Below, piece after piece: positions 13,384 through 24,173 of a stretch of DNA of 64,000 nucleotides; positions within the stretch are counted from its first letter, which is position 1; each line of letters opens with the position of its first letter. Position numbers and translations under genes: made by a program. Below the pieces are notes generated by a model. That model was not told the DNA's origin. It searched no databases and saw only the letters and a list, made by a program, of their open reading frames with translations. This DNA comes from Trachelipus rathkii (taxonomy: Eukaryota; Arthropoda; Malacostraca; Isopoda; Trachelipodidae). The DNA lies in assembly GCA_015478945.1 (NCBI GenBank), contig JABUQX010014076.1, positions 5,001-69,000 of the forward strand, read 5' to 3'.

Positions 13384-13430
13384 TGGGTTGGGTTGGGTTA
13401 GGTTTGGTTAGGTTAGGTTAGGTTAGGTTT
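13384..13430 (+). repeat. (TTAGG)n arthropod telomere-type repeat, interstitial
   Basis: Tandem GGTTA/GGTTG pentamers, about nine units with the last five nearly perfect, inside the short intron between the two PRPF39 exons. TTAGG is the ancestral arthropod telomere unit. A block this short is an interstitial remnant, not a telomere. Confidence 0.8.
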
Positions 13431-13475
13431 TAGCACCGATGGAAAAAAAAAATTTATAAGAAAAAAAAAAGTTAC

Positions 13476-13595
13476 CTTTTCTTCAAACTTCCATCGCTTC
13501 TCACATTCCTTTTCATTTGCTTCATGAATGGGAATTAATGAAGCTACAATTTTTTCTTTAATTGTAGTGTGAATTTTATCTTCTGGTTGTGTTAC
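13476..13595 (-). CDS. PRPF39: PRPF39 internal exon (upstream of 12748-13345)
   Basis: A 120-nt, 40-codon exon in phase 0 at both ends. It translates to a stretch containing IHEANEKECEKRWKFEEK, which directly precedes IKRPYFHVKP in animal PRPF39, so the two exons join in frame across a 130-bp intron. The donor is GAAAAG|GTAACT. The acceptor is ATTATAG, and it sits directly at the end of a (TAA)n microsatellite, leaving no ordinary polypyrimidine tract. No further upstream PRPF39 exon was recognised to the right in this window, so either a very long intron or a break in the assembly follows. Too short to score as an ORF on its own. Confidence 0.9.
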
Positions 13596-13596
13596 C

Positions 13597-13680
<84 letters not shown>
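13596..13680. repeat. (TAA)n microsatellite at an intron-exon border
   Basis: About 26 uninterrupted TAA units that end in the acceptor AG of the PRPF39 exon on the minus strand. Confidence 0.95.
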
Positions 13681-13682
<2 letters not shown>

Positions 13683-14204
13683 TACAGTTTTGTCTTCTTT
13701 TCCAAATTGTTTGGTCGTTTGGTCAATGAGCAGATGTATCCAGATGTATTGACTGCATTTAATTTAATCATATTGTGAATGTTTTATTTGCTTGTGAAGT
13801 GTTTTTTTCTTTTCTTTTACAATCAGTTTCTTTTGTTTAGTGTTTGTTCTGACATTTATTTTATGTCTATTATTTTCGTTTGAAATGCAGAAAGTACTTA
13901 ATTAAAGAAGTATTTTGTGTTTAATGGATTGGCAGAAAAGTGGTAGTGTTACCAATAAAGAAGGAGTGGAGAAGCTGTGACTAGGACATTAATGTATAAA
14001 GTAAAACATTGACATTGGTGTGGTGCACCGACCTTAGGAGCTCCTAAGAGAGGAATTACCAATAAACAGTATAAAAGAAAATTTTGATACCAAGTATAAT
14101 ATGATAACTCCAGCCCAGTGGGTGTTTTGGGCTTTTTGGGGTGTTTTATTGGGCTTTTTTAAAATTTCTATTTTTAAGGAAAAAAAATAAAATGAAGTGT
14201 CATA
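13681..14204. other. No gene seen; presumed PRPF39 intron
   Basis: Unique-looking AT-rich DNA without long frames or recognisable motifs, followed by (TA)n from 14205 to 14320. Confidence 0.5.
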
Positions 14205-14244
<40 letters not shown>

Positions 14245-14320
14245 TATTATACTATATATTATATATAATATATAATATATAATATGTCATATATATATAT
14301 ATATATATAATATATATATC

Positions 14321-14586
14321 AAGAGCTGGGCGTTGCGCCTTTGCATCTATGGCGCACTATCAATTCGTAGGCGCATTGGCGCAACAATTTTTAAAAAGGC
14401 AGACTAAGCATAGGCGCACAGTCAATTCTCCGCCACCTATAGCCCGCGCCCTATGAATAGGAACGAAGCATTTTTTTTTTACCCCTTAAAAGTTAGAACT
14501 TAGAAGCATGGCTAACTTGTATCATTCTAAAACCAAGAGTAAAACTTTTATAGTATATAATAATATTATATATATATATATTATAT

Positions 14587-14630
<44 letters not shown>

Positions 14631-14953
14631 ATTAAAATATATATAAATTGGCAACTATGGCTCTGAAAATTAGCAACTTCTGCTGCGCTGCTCGTGCTGG
14701 ACCTCCTGGGGGAAAACATGGAGGAGGAAGAGAACATGTAGATATTAGTTTACTGTGTTTTAATTACAAAAATTAATAAACGTGTTTTATCTTCCTTATA
14801 AAAGCCATGCTTCTTATATTTCACTAAAGTTTACTTTACAAATAAATTTAGCGAACAGGCACCAAAGTCAAAGGCGCATAGGCGCTAGGCGCATTAATGT
14901 GACAAAAATATAGGCACAAAGGTGCTAGGTGCACTAGGTCCGGCGGCGGCAGC

Positions 14954-14957
<4 letters not shown>
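14321..14957. mobile_element. Possible short non-autonomous DNA transposon with GGCGC-rich ends
   Basis: Both ends are unusually GC-rich for this window and are packed with AGGCGCA-like decamers (14333-14455 and 14865-14950). The left edge reads CAAGAGCTGGGC and the right edge, reverse-complemented, CAGAGCTGCCG, a possible hAT-like terminal inverted repeat with a one-base slip. The middle holds a (TA)n tract (14560-14645) and no transposase. The edges lie in (TA)n, so a target-site duplication cannot be read. Confidence 0.4.
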
Positions 14958-14998
<41 letters not shown>

Positions 14999-15082
14999 CA
15001 TATATAGGTATTTCTAAAAATCTAATACATATATATATATAAAACTATATAGAATTAAAAGTATATATATTATATACCATAT
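14958..15082. repeat. (TA)n tracts
   Basis: Imperfect TA runs separating the GGCGC-rich element from the hAT remnant. Confidence 0.85.
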
Positions 15083-15084
15083 AC

Positions 15085-15746
15085 CAAGGGTTCCCAAACT
15101 TTTTTCACTGCGGCACCCTTGTTGTGCTAAAAAAAATTCGCGGCACACCTACTCTTAAATTGGTTTGACTACTTAGGTCTTAGGAAAACAAGAAAACACA
15201 GTGCAATAATGCTCATTTACCTTTAATGTGAAGAATGAAACTGTTTTAATGAATTTTTCATTATTTTCTTTAAGTTTATGGAAAGTTTTTGTCAATTTTC
15301 CCCTTAAATCACTTAACGCTGAAAGTTTACTCCTGTATCTATTTTTTATGTAAGCATACGTTGAGAATGCAGACTCACATAGATAAGTGGAATTAAAACG
15401 CATAAGTCTTTTTAATGCAATCTTGCCAACAGCATTGTTTTCTGCATACACTTGCATCCAGAATTCTTCTTGCCCGCCTTCGTGGTATATAAGTTTCAAA
15501 GTGCTGTTTTCACTGATGTCCAGCAGATTTTGAAAAGCTTCATTTGTCATCCCAGTAGGTTTACTTTCGGTTTGTCATCCAAGCTGTAACATCCTCAAAT
15601 CAATATCCGGGAAAATACTCAACAATGGTTTTTTCCAAACCTTCCAAGTGGGCAGTAATAATTTCGAGGAAGTTCGGTTGCAGATGGATCTCATCTGTTT
15701 TGACAAATTATTGCAACCGAGGAAAGTTGGAGATGTCTCTGCTCTT
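15085..15746 (-). pseudogene. hAT transposase remnant, C-terminal dimerisation region
   Basis: hAT transposases cut and paste DNA, and their C-terminus carries a conserved dimerisation domain. The 125-codon frame at 15173-15550 (minus) contains ALKRLMRFNSTYLCESAFS followed by YIKNRYRSKLSALSDLR, the typical hATC pattern of ZBED/SCAND3-like transposases. Upstream sequence (to 15746) continues the transposase (EGLEKTIVEYFPD) in shifted frames with stops. The outer end at 15085 reads CAAGGGTTCCCAAAC, a normal hAT terminal sequence with the usual GCGGCACCC subterminal motif. The 5' half is missing: the sequence switches at about 15747 to an RTE fragment, so the LINE inserted into or replaced it. 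Confidence 0.8.
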
Positions 15747-15845
15747 AACAGTGAGAGGATTAGGAATGGGATTATCGGATTGTATGTTGTTCTATGTAAA
15801 ATTAAGTTAGTGCGGGCTTGGATGGAGAGGAAGGTGATACAGAAA
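15747..15845 (+). mobile_element. RTE-like LINE copy D, left fragment
   Basis: 99 bp of the endonuclease end of the RTE family (GLGMGLSD, then a decayed HYVVLCK, then AWMERKV), same strand as the larger piece at 27181-29359. The LTR retrotransposon separates the two pieces. Comparison with copy E shows that about 210-250 bp of RTE sequence is missing at the insertion point. Confidence 0.8.
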
Positions 15846-17479
15846 GTAAACAACTTCCCTCATTCTCCTTCAGACATTTTCGGGTCAATCCCCTCTTTTC
15901 GCCGCCTACCACTCACTAACAGATCTCCAGCTACAAACAGTTTATGATTATAAGGAATTTGAGTGGGGGCGTAATTTTAGTGAGGGGGGATGTTGGGGTC
16001 GCTGTTGCAGTGGCTCCAACTTCACCCAATTATATATATGCAGAAGTGGTACACCTATAATATATTGGTGTATTTTCATTTATTTATATAATATATTTAT
16101 ATGTATGCCTTCTAATCATGACATGTTCTTTTCTCCCATCCTATTAATCACATCTTCTTTAGGCATCTTGAATATATGGTAGTTAGCCATTTTCAGAATT
16201 TAAATATTTTTCTGAGTGACCAATTTTCATTGGCCTCCTGTCACATCATCGACCTTGAGTCCTCCCTTTTGTTGTCAAAAGGATTGCCACAATCTTGAAG
16301 ACGTGAGTTATTGGTTTATAGTTTTGTCTTTTAGATGTGGCTGTCGCTCCATCATTATATGGCTTATTCACCAGTTGTCTTTTTTAGATTGAATTACCAG
16401 CTCTCTGCCGTCTCTCCAATACCAGTGTTCACCCTTACAGTGAGATTACAACAATCTCCCATGGTAAGCCATATTACAATGCTTAATTCTATTTTTGTGT
16501 TTTCTGTTATGGAGCGTATGTACCTAATTCAAATGCCTATGCTTTTCAATTTATCTAGGTGCCATTGCTGGGGCCTAGCGCCATTCTGGTTACAACTTTT
16601 GCCATTGTTGGGCTATTGCCTTGCCATTGCTGGGGCTATCGCCTTGCCATTCTTATTACCACTCTTGCCATTGCTGTGTTTATCCTGTCTCAAGTTTTTG
16701 GTGGCATTCATTCGAACTCGACTCGAACAAACATCAGTTTATTCCGGAGCAAAATAAACAAGAAACACAACGTTAAGTGATTGTTCTTGTGTTTGCATCC
16801 TAGACCTTATCACACATATTAACCTTCTTGTTCCAGTAGTAACTAACCCTTACTCTGGAACTCGAACGCAAACTCGAACATTAAACTCGACATTATTTTG
16901 GTTGTGTTCTATCTTAGAACTAACCGACAGTTATCAGCTATCAAATATTATTAGATATTCCTCCCCTTGCGTTTAAATTAATAAACGTTTCATTTTAAAA
17001 AACATCTTGTTTTTTAACCCCCCTATTAAAGATCTCCATTCTACCTTGTATTCAAGGAAGGTCCTTTAATTCAAGGAGGGTTCCACTCAAGTCAGAGGAG
17101 AAATTCATGTGTTGCAGGGAATGCATTTTGGATAGTTCAGGTAATCAATGCGGTAACCGTTAGAGAAAGTAGCTCTCCATTGAACAGCTAACAGCGGTGG
17201 AGGTAGATAAGTAATTAACACCTTAGTTATTTCTTTCAGACTAACCTCTTAACACCTTTATGCGCTACAGTAGCATACTAACTGACTAATTTTCTCTCTG
17301 TCTCTAATTTTCTCTCTTAGAATTAATCGATAATCATGTTAACAGACAGCTTCCTTTTAGCTCTGATCTTCGAACGCTTGCAATTAGTTTCTGATCTCAC
17401 TTTCTAAATTTATTGGGTGGTTTGGGGACTCTGTTAACAGTAATAATCCGGGTCTTCTTTCCATTAACTCTCCCTAACA
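15846..17479 (+). repeat. 5' LTR
   Basis: About 1634 bp, colinear with 25541-27180 and with few differences (small indels near 15850, 16560-16620 and 17330-17390). It contains a TATA-rich stretch at about 16050-16100, GCCATTGCTGGGGC-type short repeats (16558-16680), an AATAAA at about 16978-16985 and possible splice donors (ATG|GTAAGC at 16461-16468; CAG|GTAATC near 17137). An 80-codon frame starting at 16335 is present in both LTRs but looks incidental. Confidence 0.9.
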
Positions 17480-17496
17480 TACTCTTTAAATTTAGT

Positions 17497-17514
17497 TGGC
17501 GCCCGAACAGGGAC
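17497..17514 (+). promoter_or_regulatory. Primer-binding site, lysine-tRNA type
   Basis: TGGCGCCCGAACAGGGAC, 17 bp after the LTR end. It is the 18-base complement of the 3' end of the tRNA-Lys used by lentiviruses; Drosophila gypsy-group elements also use tRNA-Lys. It primes minus-strand DNA synthesis. Confidence 0.92.
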
Positions 17515-17798
17515 TGCCATTTGTAGTTAATATACCTAGTACGGTTTAACATAATTAGATATTGGGTAGATACCGCATATCTGAACGTTCCAAATTTGCG
17601 AACTCTGCAACATAATTCCCTTAAGTATTGTTCGAGTTCCAAAGTAATAGATACAGTTTTATCATATAACAGACTTAACCTCCTCTTTCCTGCAACGCCT
17701 TTTCGCTCTTATCATCCTTCATTTATATTTTGTTTTTGTTGTTTATATTTTGAAATAATTTTTGAAATATTGATTTACCATTTCATGCAATAACCCTA

Positions 17799-19896
17799 AT
17801 GACGTCCTTAAACAGATTTTCAGAGCTTGGGGGTGATGGGGAGAATGCGGGAAGTGATGAGGTTGGGAGTGGGCGTATCATGGGAGCAGTGGGTGGTGGT
17901 TTGGTGGATATCGGTGGTAATATTGAGGAAGAGGAGATGCCTCCACCAACTCAACAAGAAATGTTGAAGTTTATCAGGGAGAGAGAGGCGAGAGATGAAC
18001 AACAAAGCAGAGAACAAAGAGTTCAAAGAGATCCACCACCACCAAGAGTTCCTCAACAGTTAGCAGATTCAGTGAATCCACCTCTACAGGAATTCCTGAC
18101 TACCATAACCCAGGAATTTAAGTTCCTTAAAGAGGAAACGGCCTTGTTGCGGGCACAACAGCCAATACCGCCACAACAAACGAGTGTTCCTTCAGTTGTT
18201 GCTACTCCAGTGACGTCATCGGATTTGTTATCAAATGAGATGATGTTGATGAACTTAGGTTCACCTGTATCTCCAACAATATCAGCACCAATGCAGCAAC
18301 AAGTTCTATCCAGGAACTACGGCTCCAATATATGGAAGTTCCCCTTATTCTGACGTTATTTACACAACGCACACGACGACTCCCATTACACAACAGACTG
18401 ACGTGACCAACAGACAGTCGTATACTGTACCTCCTTACTACAGTCAGGGCATGAATGATCCCTTGACTTCCAGTGCTTCAGAGACACCGATTTTTGCTCA
18501 ACAGGCTGGTATCGCACCACCAGTCGATACCAGATCATATGTTGTACCTCCTCAACCACAACCGATGTACTCTCTTGCAGACAATAGAGAGCCAGCATCG
18601 ATTCTTGCACCCAGTAGATTGGACATTTTGGAGCGTCATATGCTGCTAATGTCCCAATCTATCCTTTACTTAGCAGAAATCGCCAAGAACTCGCGGAAAG
18701 TCAAAGTGGTTGAGCCAGGGAAATTCAAGTATGAGGCTGATCAAGATTTGGTTAGTTATTTTGCCGATTTTGAGCAGTATTGTTCATTCAACTACCCAAA
18801 TGCGCCTCATCAGTGGTTAAGGTTGCTAGGCAGGCAACTCGAAGGATCATTCCTTCAACTGTATAATTTGCTAATCAAAGATGATAGAAACTACAGTTCA
18901 ATTAAAGAGACCTTACTAACATGGTATCATCAAGAGGAGAAAAGAAAAGACGCACATAAGCTCAATGCTTATCATTCGGCATACAGGACTTCCGGTGAAA
19001 GTGTTCGTATGTACGCTCTTCGCTTGGAACATCTTGCTAAGAAAGCCTATCGTGGGCTAGATATGCGAGAACATGACTCGCTACGAACAGCTTTTCTTCT
19101 AAGTCTTCCTCCATACGTCGAGAAAAGGATATCAGAATATATTACACAGCAAGAAGAAGACAGTAACATCCGAGTGCCATGGCGGAAAATAGTAAGCCTT
19201 GCGGACACCTACGTTAGAGACTACAATAAAGGAAAGAATGTAGTCACTTCTTCTAGCAACAGCCGGTTTACAGTGTCTGATCAACCTAAACAGGACTTGG
19301 ACGAGACAATCAGAATAGATGTTATCAATCCAGGTTGGTCAGAAGTTTTGCATTCACAACATGCGCAGCCACAACCTCCTAAAACAAACAATACCCGCCA
19401 ACAGAATACGCGTAACAATAACAATACACGTACTTATCCCTCATCCAATAACAGACGTAATCAGACCCAAAGCACTTACACACCGACACGTCACAACGAG
19501 AACCCTAACAGAAAACACCTCGTTTGTGATTACTCTGAGAATGTTGGGCACGTAATGGATGAATGCTACAAGTATTTAGGAGTATGCAGTTATTGTCGAA
19601 AGAGGGGGCATGTAAGGAATGATTGTCGGTCTATCAGATCCCCTCCACGTACGAAGCAATTGAATTCTGGTAGAGTGTGTCCGTTTTGTAAGGGGCCACA
19701 TGCGGGAATTAACTGTTCACATAGGACACCACCGCGCAATGGACAAAGGACACAGAGGTCGCCCACAAATAACAGAAAAAACAGATCACCACAGGCCTCT
19801 GGTTCAAACAGAAAACATAATTCCCCACGCGCGGACAATTCAAACAGAACACCGACTAACACACGTGACTCCCAAGGCCGCCAAGGAAGTTTCTAG
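17799..19896 (+). pseudogene. gag: gag polyprotein (one frameshift)
   Basis: Gag packages the RNA into particles. Translation starts at ATG 17799, after a 280-bp leader. The first 184 codons run to a stop at 18353. The second segment is open from before 18310 to 19896 and is one frame away, so a one-base indel near 18310-18340 breaks an otherwise complete protein of about 698 residues. The second segment has a retrotransposon-gag core (FADFEQYCSFNYPNAPHQWL, later RMYALRLEHLAKKAYRG) and three zinc knuckles: CDYSENVGHVMDEC (second Cys is Ser), CSYCRKRGHVRNDC (perfect CX2CX4HX4C) and CPFCKGPHAGINC. The tail is Arg/Asn/Ser-rich and likely binds nucleic acid. The break may be a consensus error. 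Confidence 0.85.
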
Positions 19897-21091
19897 ATCC
19901 TTGCGACTGGTGTCACAAGTCACATCTAGAAGGCCGATGTATGGGTCCTTCTTCAGAAGAAACAGTGCAAGCAGGAGCTTTAAACTGCAAGTCTCCACGG
20001 AAATGAGCCCTCCAGTGGAGAAGAATAGTTCACAGCAGCTCATGGAATCAAATGCCCTCGTAGATATAGTAAATAGTGATAGAAGTAGTGCTAGTACTAT
20101 AGACCCTGTAGTCGTTAGTAGTAGTGCTAGGATTCTTCCTCCAGACACCATTGTGACTAGTGATAGTAGTAGAGATAGTTACTCTCTTTCTTCTCTAGTT
20201 GTATGTAGTAGTAGTAGTCGTTCCCCTACGGAACCAGTAGTTTCAGTTGCAGCGAGTAGCCTTATGAAAGGAAGTAGCGATAGTTATAGTGACAGGCAGG
20301 TGAAAACAGCAGCAGCAGCAAACCACATGGTGAAACCACATGACATTGCAGCAGAAAATATTTGTCATGTCCACCTGGCAGTAAACAACTTTCCAGTTGA
20401 GGATGATATGGTTGTTACCATAAATCTTTGCCAGGCGGAAGTGGATCCACTAATTGTTTGCGTGAAATTAGAACACAACAGTTCGAATGTGTATGATTGC
20501 CTTGTTGATAGTGGGGCAGGTGTAAGTTTGGTGAGTGAAGCAGTATTGCAGACCTTGAAAGAAAATGTTGAACTTTTGCCATCTGCAAAAGTAGGGGTGA
20601 AAGCAATTAGTGGTTTCGGAAGGGGTAAAAGAATTCCGATTGACCAGTACGTCAATCTAAAACTACTGTTTCAAGGTGGATTTGAAACTAAGCCCCCAGA
20701 ATGCTTCATCGTTCCTGAAGAATATATGGAGTTCGCCATAGTATTGGGAACATACTCTCTACGGGATAATGAGCTCTTGCCTGATTTGTCTCAAAAAGAA
20801 CTCATTCGTAGAGAGGACAACGATGATATTACATTAATAGCAACAGGCATTAGTCGCCGCCGTGTGCGTACCCATCCTCATGTGGGTCGTATCACAACAG
20901 TTAATAGTGATATATTCAACAATTCGAATATTGATGAAATAGACATCCTGCATAATCAAGCTCAAGATAAAGATCTCAAGTTGATCATTAAAGGTTGTCA
21001 GAACAAGGATGTTGGCTCAGGGTACATAAAATGTACAAACAATACAGATCTCAGCTGGTATTCGAAAATGGGATACTCTTTCACAAATTAA
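19890..21091 (+). CDS. pro: Retroviral-type aspartic protease region of pol
   Basis: This frame is open from before 19700 and overlaps the end of gag in a +1-shifted frame, so it may be made by frameshifting. The first 200 residues are Ser-rich without known domains. The protease core follows: LVDSGAGVSLVS (catalytic Asp in DSGA, nucleotides about 20501-20535), then ISGFGRGKRIPI and FAIVLGTYSLRDNELLPD, the ILG-type flap-end motif. After it comes a charged linker (IDEIDILHNQAQDKDLKLI) of the type that normally sits between RNase H and integrase. No RT (no YxDD) or RNase H is present. The frame stops at 21091, and integrase continues in another frame from about 21000-21065. Confidence 0.82.
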
Positions 21092-23199
21092 AATCGGGAG
21101 AATTACTGTATGTAATTTCTCTTGATTTTCTCGTTCATATAGTGTTAGGTCTTCACTTTTCTTGTGCCCATATCGGACAAAATAAACTTCTTCAGCTTAT
21201 TTATAAGCACTTTTGGCACCCGCGTGTAAACCGGGTGGTCTCAGACATCGTCAGATGCTGTCCGATATGTCAAAGACAGAAAACATTTTCGTCTGTTATG
21301 ACACCTCCGATGTTAAAGATTTTAGCTGAGTATCCATTCGACTTGTGTGCAATGGACTTGCTACAATTTCCTCAAACAAGTTCCGGTCACAAGTACTGTA
21401 TGGTACTCATTGACCACTTTTCCAAGTGGGTTTCTGTTGTTCCTTTATCGAACAAAACCAGTCTTTCTGTTTCTAACAAATTCAAACATCAAATTCTTCC
21501 ATTTCTTCCAAAAGTTCCAAACCGAATTCTTACCGACAACGGTGCTGAGTTCACTTCTCAGACTTTCCAAAATGTTCTTCAAGAACACAATATCAAGCAT
21601 ATAAGAACTTCTCCGCTTCACCCTGCTAGCAATGGGGTTTGTGAGCGCTTCAACAGAAGTTTAATTCAGATTATCAAATGCTTGGTACTTGAAAATCCCA
21701 GTGGCTGGGATGAGGAACTTTCGTCTTCTGTTCTTATTTACAACAACACAGCACATAGTGCTCTCGGTATTTCACCTTCCGACTTTCTTTTGCAGAAAGC
21801 TCATTCGCCGACACACAGTTTTCCTCAATATTGGAAAGAAGGTAGTGCGAACTTCCGACCATTTCGCGTCGGACAAAAAGTTGCGAAAAAAGTAATTCGC
21901 ACTGGTCATAGCACTATTCAGAAGTTCAAGAGCCGATGGGAAGGCCCCTATATCATCACTGCAGTTAATGATAACCGGGTCACCTACCTTATTAGACGTG
22001 CTAGTGACCAACAAAATAGATTACAGAAAGTCCATTTCTCTCATCTACGAGGATGGATAGATATTCCCACGTACCTTCGCAAATATTTAGCTCGCAACCC
22101 TGAGGTGCGCGAGAAATTCTTTACCGACGAGGATGAAGAAGACGAAGAAGTGGATGAAGATGCAGAAGACTCTGATGTTAACTCAGTAGCTCACAGTTCT
22201 TCATTATCCGACAATGATATTGAAGAAGATCCATTTCAAACCATCGAAGACGATGATGACGAAAACGATTTTGAGGGATTTCTTCCTACAAATCCCATCC
22301 CAATGGATCTATTCACGAGGTTGCCTAACTTATGGGACCAAATAGAACAACTGAACGTTGATACTGCCGAATCAACAATGTCTCCTGTGAGAACTCCAGT
22401 CCTTTCACCTATAGTGATTCAGCCTTCTCGTTCTCAGCCCAAAGTTACTTTTGTGCTTCCTCCAACCGATATAACAGATTCTTCACGAACCAATCCGGTT
22501 CCACCATTATTCTTACAGCAGAATCTCTCTGCTATTTCCCCAATTCTTTACAGTCCCAGTGTGTACAGCCCATCTATGGATTACCATGATTTCTATACTC
22601 ATGAATATCCATCACCTTCACAGCTTCAAGTTTCTTCGGCTGTTACACCTAGTAGTCACACTATTGTGTCATCAGTTTTGACTTCCCAATCTCCGGCTAT
22701 AACAAATCCAAATACAGTTGATTTTCACTCAGTTAGTGAATTAGAGGGAGCGTCTTTCTTGAGTTCTTTCTTCAAGGATAGACCAAGTTCCAATCTCCTT
22801 GGTCCTTCAACAGTTCTTAGTTCTTCTCGAACTCAACAAGATTCGCCTCCACCTTTTTCGCCTTTCAATTTCAGTACGTCTACTCAACATTCAGACTTCT
22901 CAGGTTTCCATTCTAACTCTCCATCTTTTCTTCCTTCAGACTCCTATCAGTTACCTTCACTTTCTCAAACACCACCAGCTCCATATCATGTAGTTGGTGA
23001 GGTTCTCGGTGATCCTGCTCATCTCCAACTTGATGACAGTGATCTAGAGTTGATTCACATAGGAGAAGAAGATCTAACCAGGTTCAACTTTCCTCCTCGT
23101 CCGTTTACTCGACGTATGGGACCAGTACCTGACTTGCCCAATGTAATGGAAACTCCTCTCGAATACGTACTCAATAGAAGAAGGAGTAGTTTGTTATAG
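21060..23199 (+). CDS. int: Integrase with GPY/F module and long acidic tail
   Basis: Integrase inserts the cDNA into host DNA. The open frame extends from 20995 (no ATG; it is the continuation of pol after a one-base shift) to TAG 23199, 734 codons. Numbered from 20995: zinc finger H54-H59...C89-C92 (HFSCAHIG; CCPICQRQK), catalytic D121 (AMDLL), D181 (TDNGAEF) and E217 (NGVCERF), giving perfect D-x35-E spacing. The GPY/F module is at about residues 310-335 (SRWEGPYIITAVNDNRVTYL). Residues about 375-430 are Asp/Glu-rich, and the last 300 are Ser/Pro-rich with no known domain. All catalytic residues are intact, unlike the other Ty3 copy at 39690-40352. Confidence 0.92.
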
Positions 23200-24154
23200 A
23201 CCGGTTAGCAGTTGACGGTTTTCAGTGTTTTCAAAAACTTATCAAATTCTCAACAGTTCATTTCTTCTTTTTCAATAGGATCTACCGATGTTCACCAAGC
23301 TGAACACTTGTTCTGGTGGTATTTCGCTCTTTTCCTCGTCATTTTCCCATTTTCCTTCGTCCTTCCTGGTTCTGGGAATTCTGGGAGGGGATGGTCATGG
23401 GGGGGTGCAGGGTGAAATGTGCGGAATGCGCGAATGCGGATAAAGTGCGGAATGCGAATGCGGAGAAGAATGCGGATTACATGCATTCATCTCATCTCTA
23501 TTCATTCACACTAGTTTCAGACATAATCAGTGACACTATAGAATCGTTCATTCATCTCAGCCTCACTGAATACTTGCCTATAATTCTATCAGAACGTTGT
23601 TGTTGGCTGTAGTGATTTATTTTTATTATTATTTTAATTTAATATTTAACTGAAAAGGTATAAAGAATTTTTGTAAATTTTCCCCCTGTTAGGCTAATTT
23701 TAAGGACATATTTTCATTTAAACGTAAAACACAGATAACAGAGTTGAAGATTGCCCTCGTGGTATTCAACTACCAGTATGAATAAGCCAACAACTGTTAT
23801 GTTCTTTTTGTTACTCAACACACTTTTCAATTTGATACACAGACACTTATTATGTGCATTTATAAATTATAAGTTTGTAAATAAAAATGAAATCAGAAAT
23901 CGTAAAGATTAATTCCTAAACGAAATTTAAATAATTTGTAAATAATAATAAAAAAAGTTTTGTAAATAATAATTATTTAAATCAGCTTTTTTTATAACTA
24001 TATTGAAATCAGAAAATCAGAAGTTAATTAAATTAAATTATCTCAAATAACTTCCAGTTGATTTGTAAATATTAAATTTTAATTTAGTAGAAAGGAACAA
24101 GAATAAAACTTATTACTTATGTAACATGTAAACGGATGCAAATAATAGAACAGG
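23200..24154 (+). other. Non-coding spacer between integrase and the third ORF, with a GCGGAATGCG minisatellite
   Basis: No convincing frame. A G-rich stretch (23375-23410) is followed by a degenerate tandem repeat built on GCGGAATGCG (23415-23480). The rest is AT-rich. The stretch is about the length of an env leader intron in gypsy-type elements. Confidence 0.6.
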
Positions 24155-24173
24155 TTATTCTTCTCCTTGCAGT
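24155..24173 (+). promoter_or_regulatory. Probable splice acceptor for the third ORF
   Basis: A pyrimidine tract TTATTCTTCTCCTTGCAG ends at 24172, one base before the ATG at 24174. Placement directly before an ORF in the env position matches how gypsy makes its env mRNA by splicing. Candidate donors lie in the LTR (16464, 17137). Confidence 0.6.

Noticed and set aside
13384..13430. A chromosome end at the TTAGG repeat
   Set aside because: Only a short block, inside an intron with coding exons on both sides.
16335..16757. An open frame of 140 codons in the 5' LTR, with a similar one at 26042
   Set aside because: It is in the LTR, diverges by frameshift between the two LTRs and has no domain; the repeat GCCATTGCTGGG explains the low-complexity end.
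18403..18405. A separate gag start at 18403
   Set aside because: The codon is GTG, and the same frame is open further upstream, joining the first gag segment by a one-base shift; ATG 17799 is the better start.
20995..20997. Integrase as an independent gene starting at 20995
   Set aside because: The codon is TTG inside the pol linker; the integrase is the continuation of pol after a frameshift.
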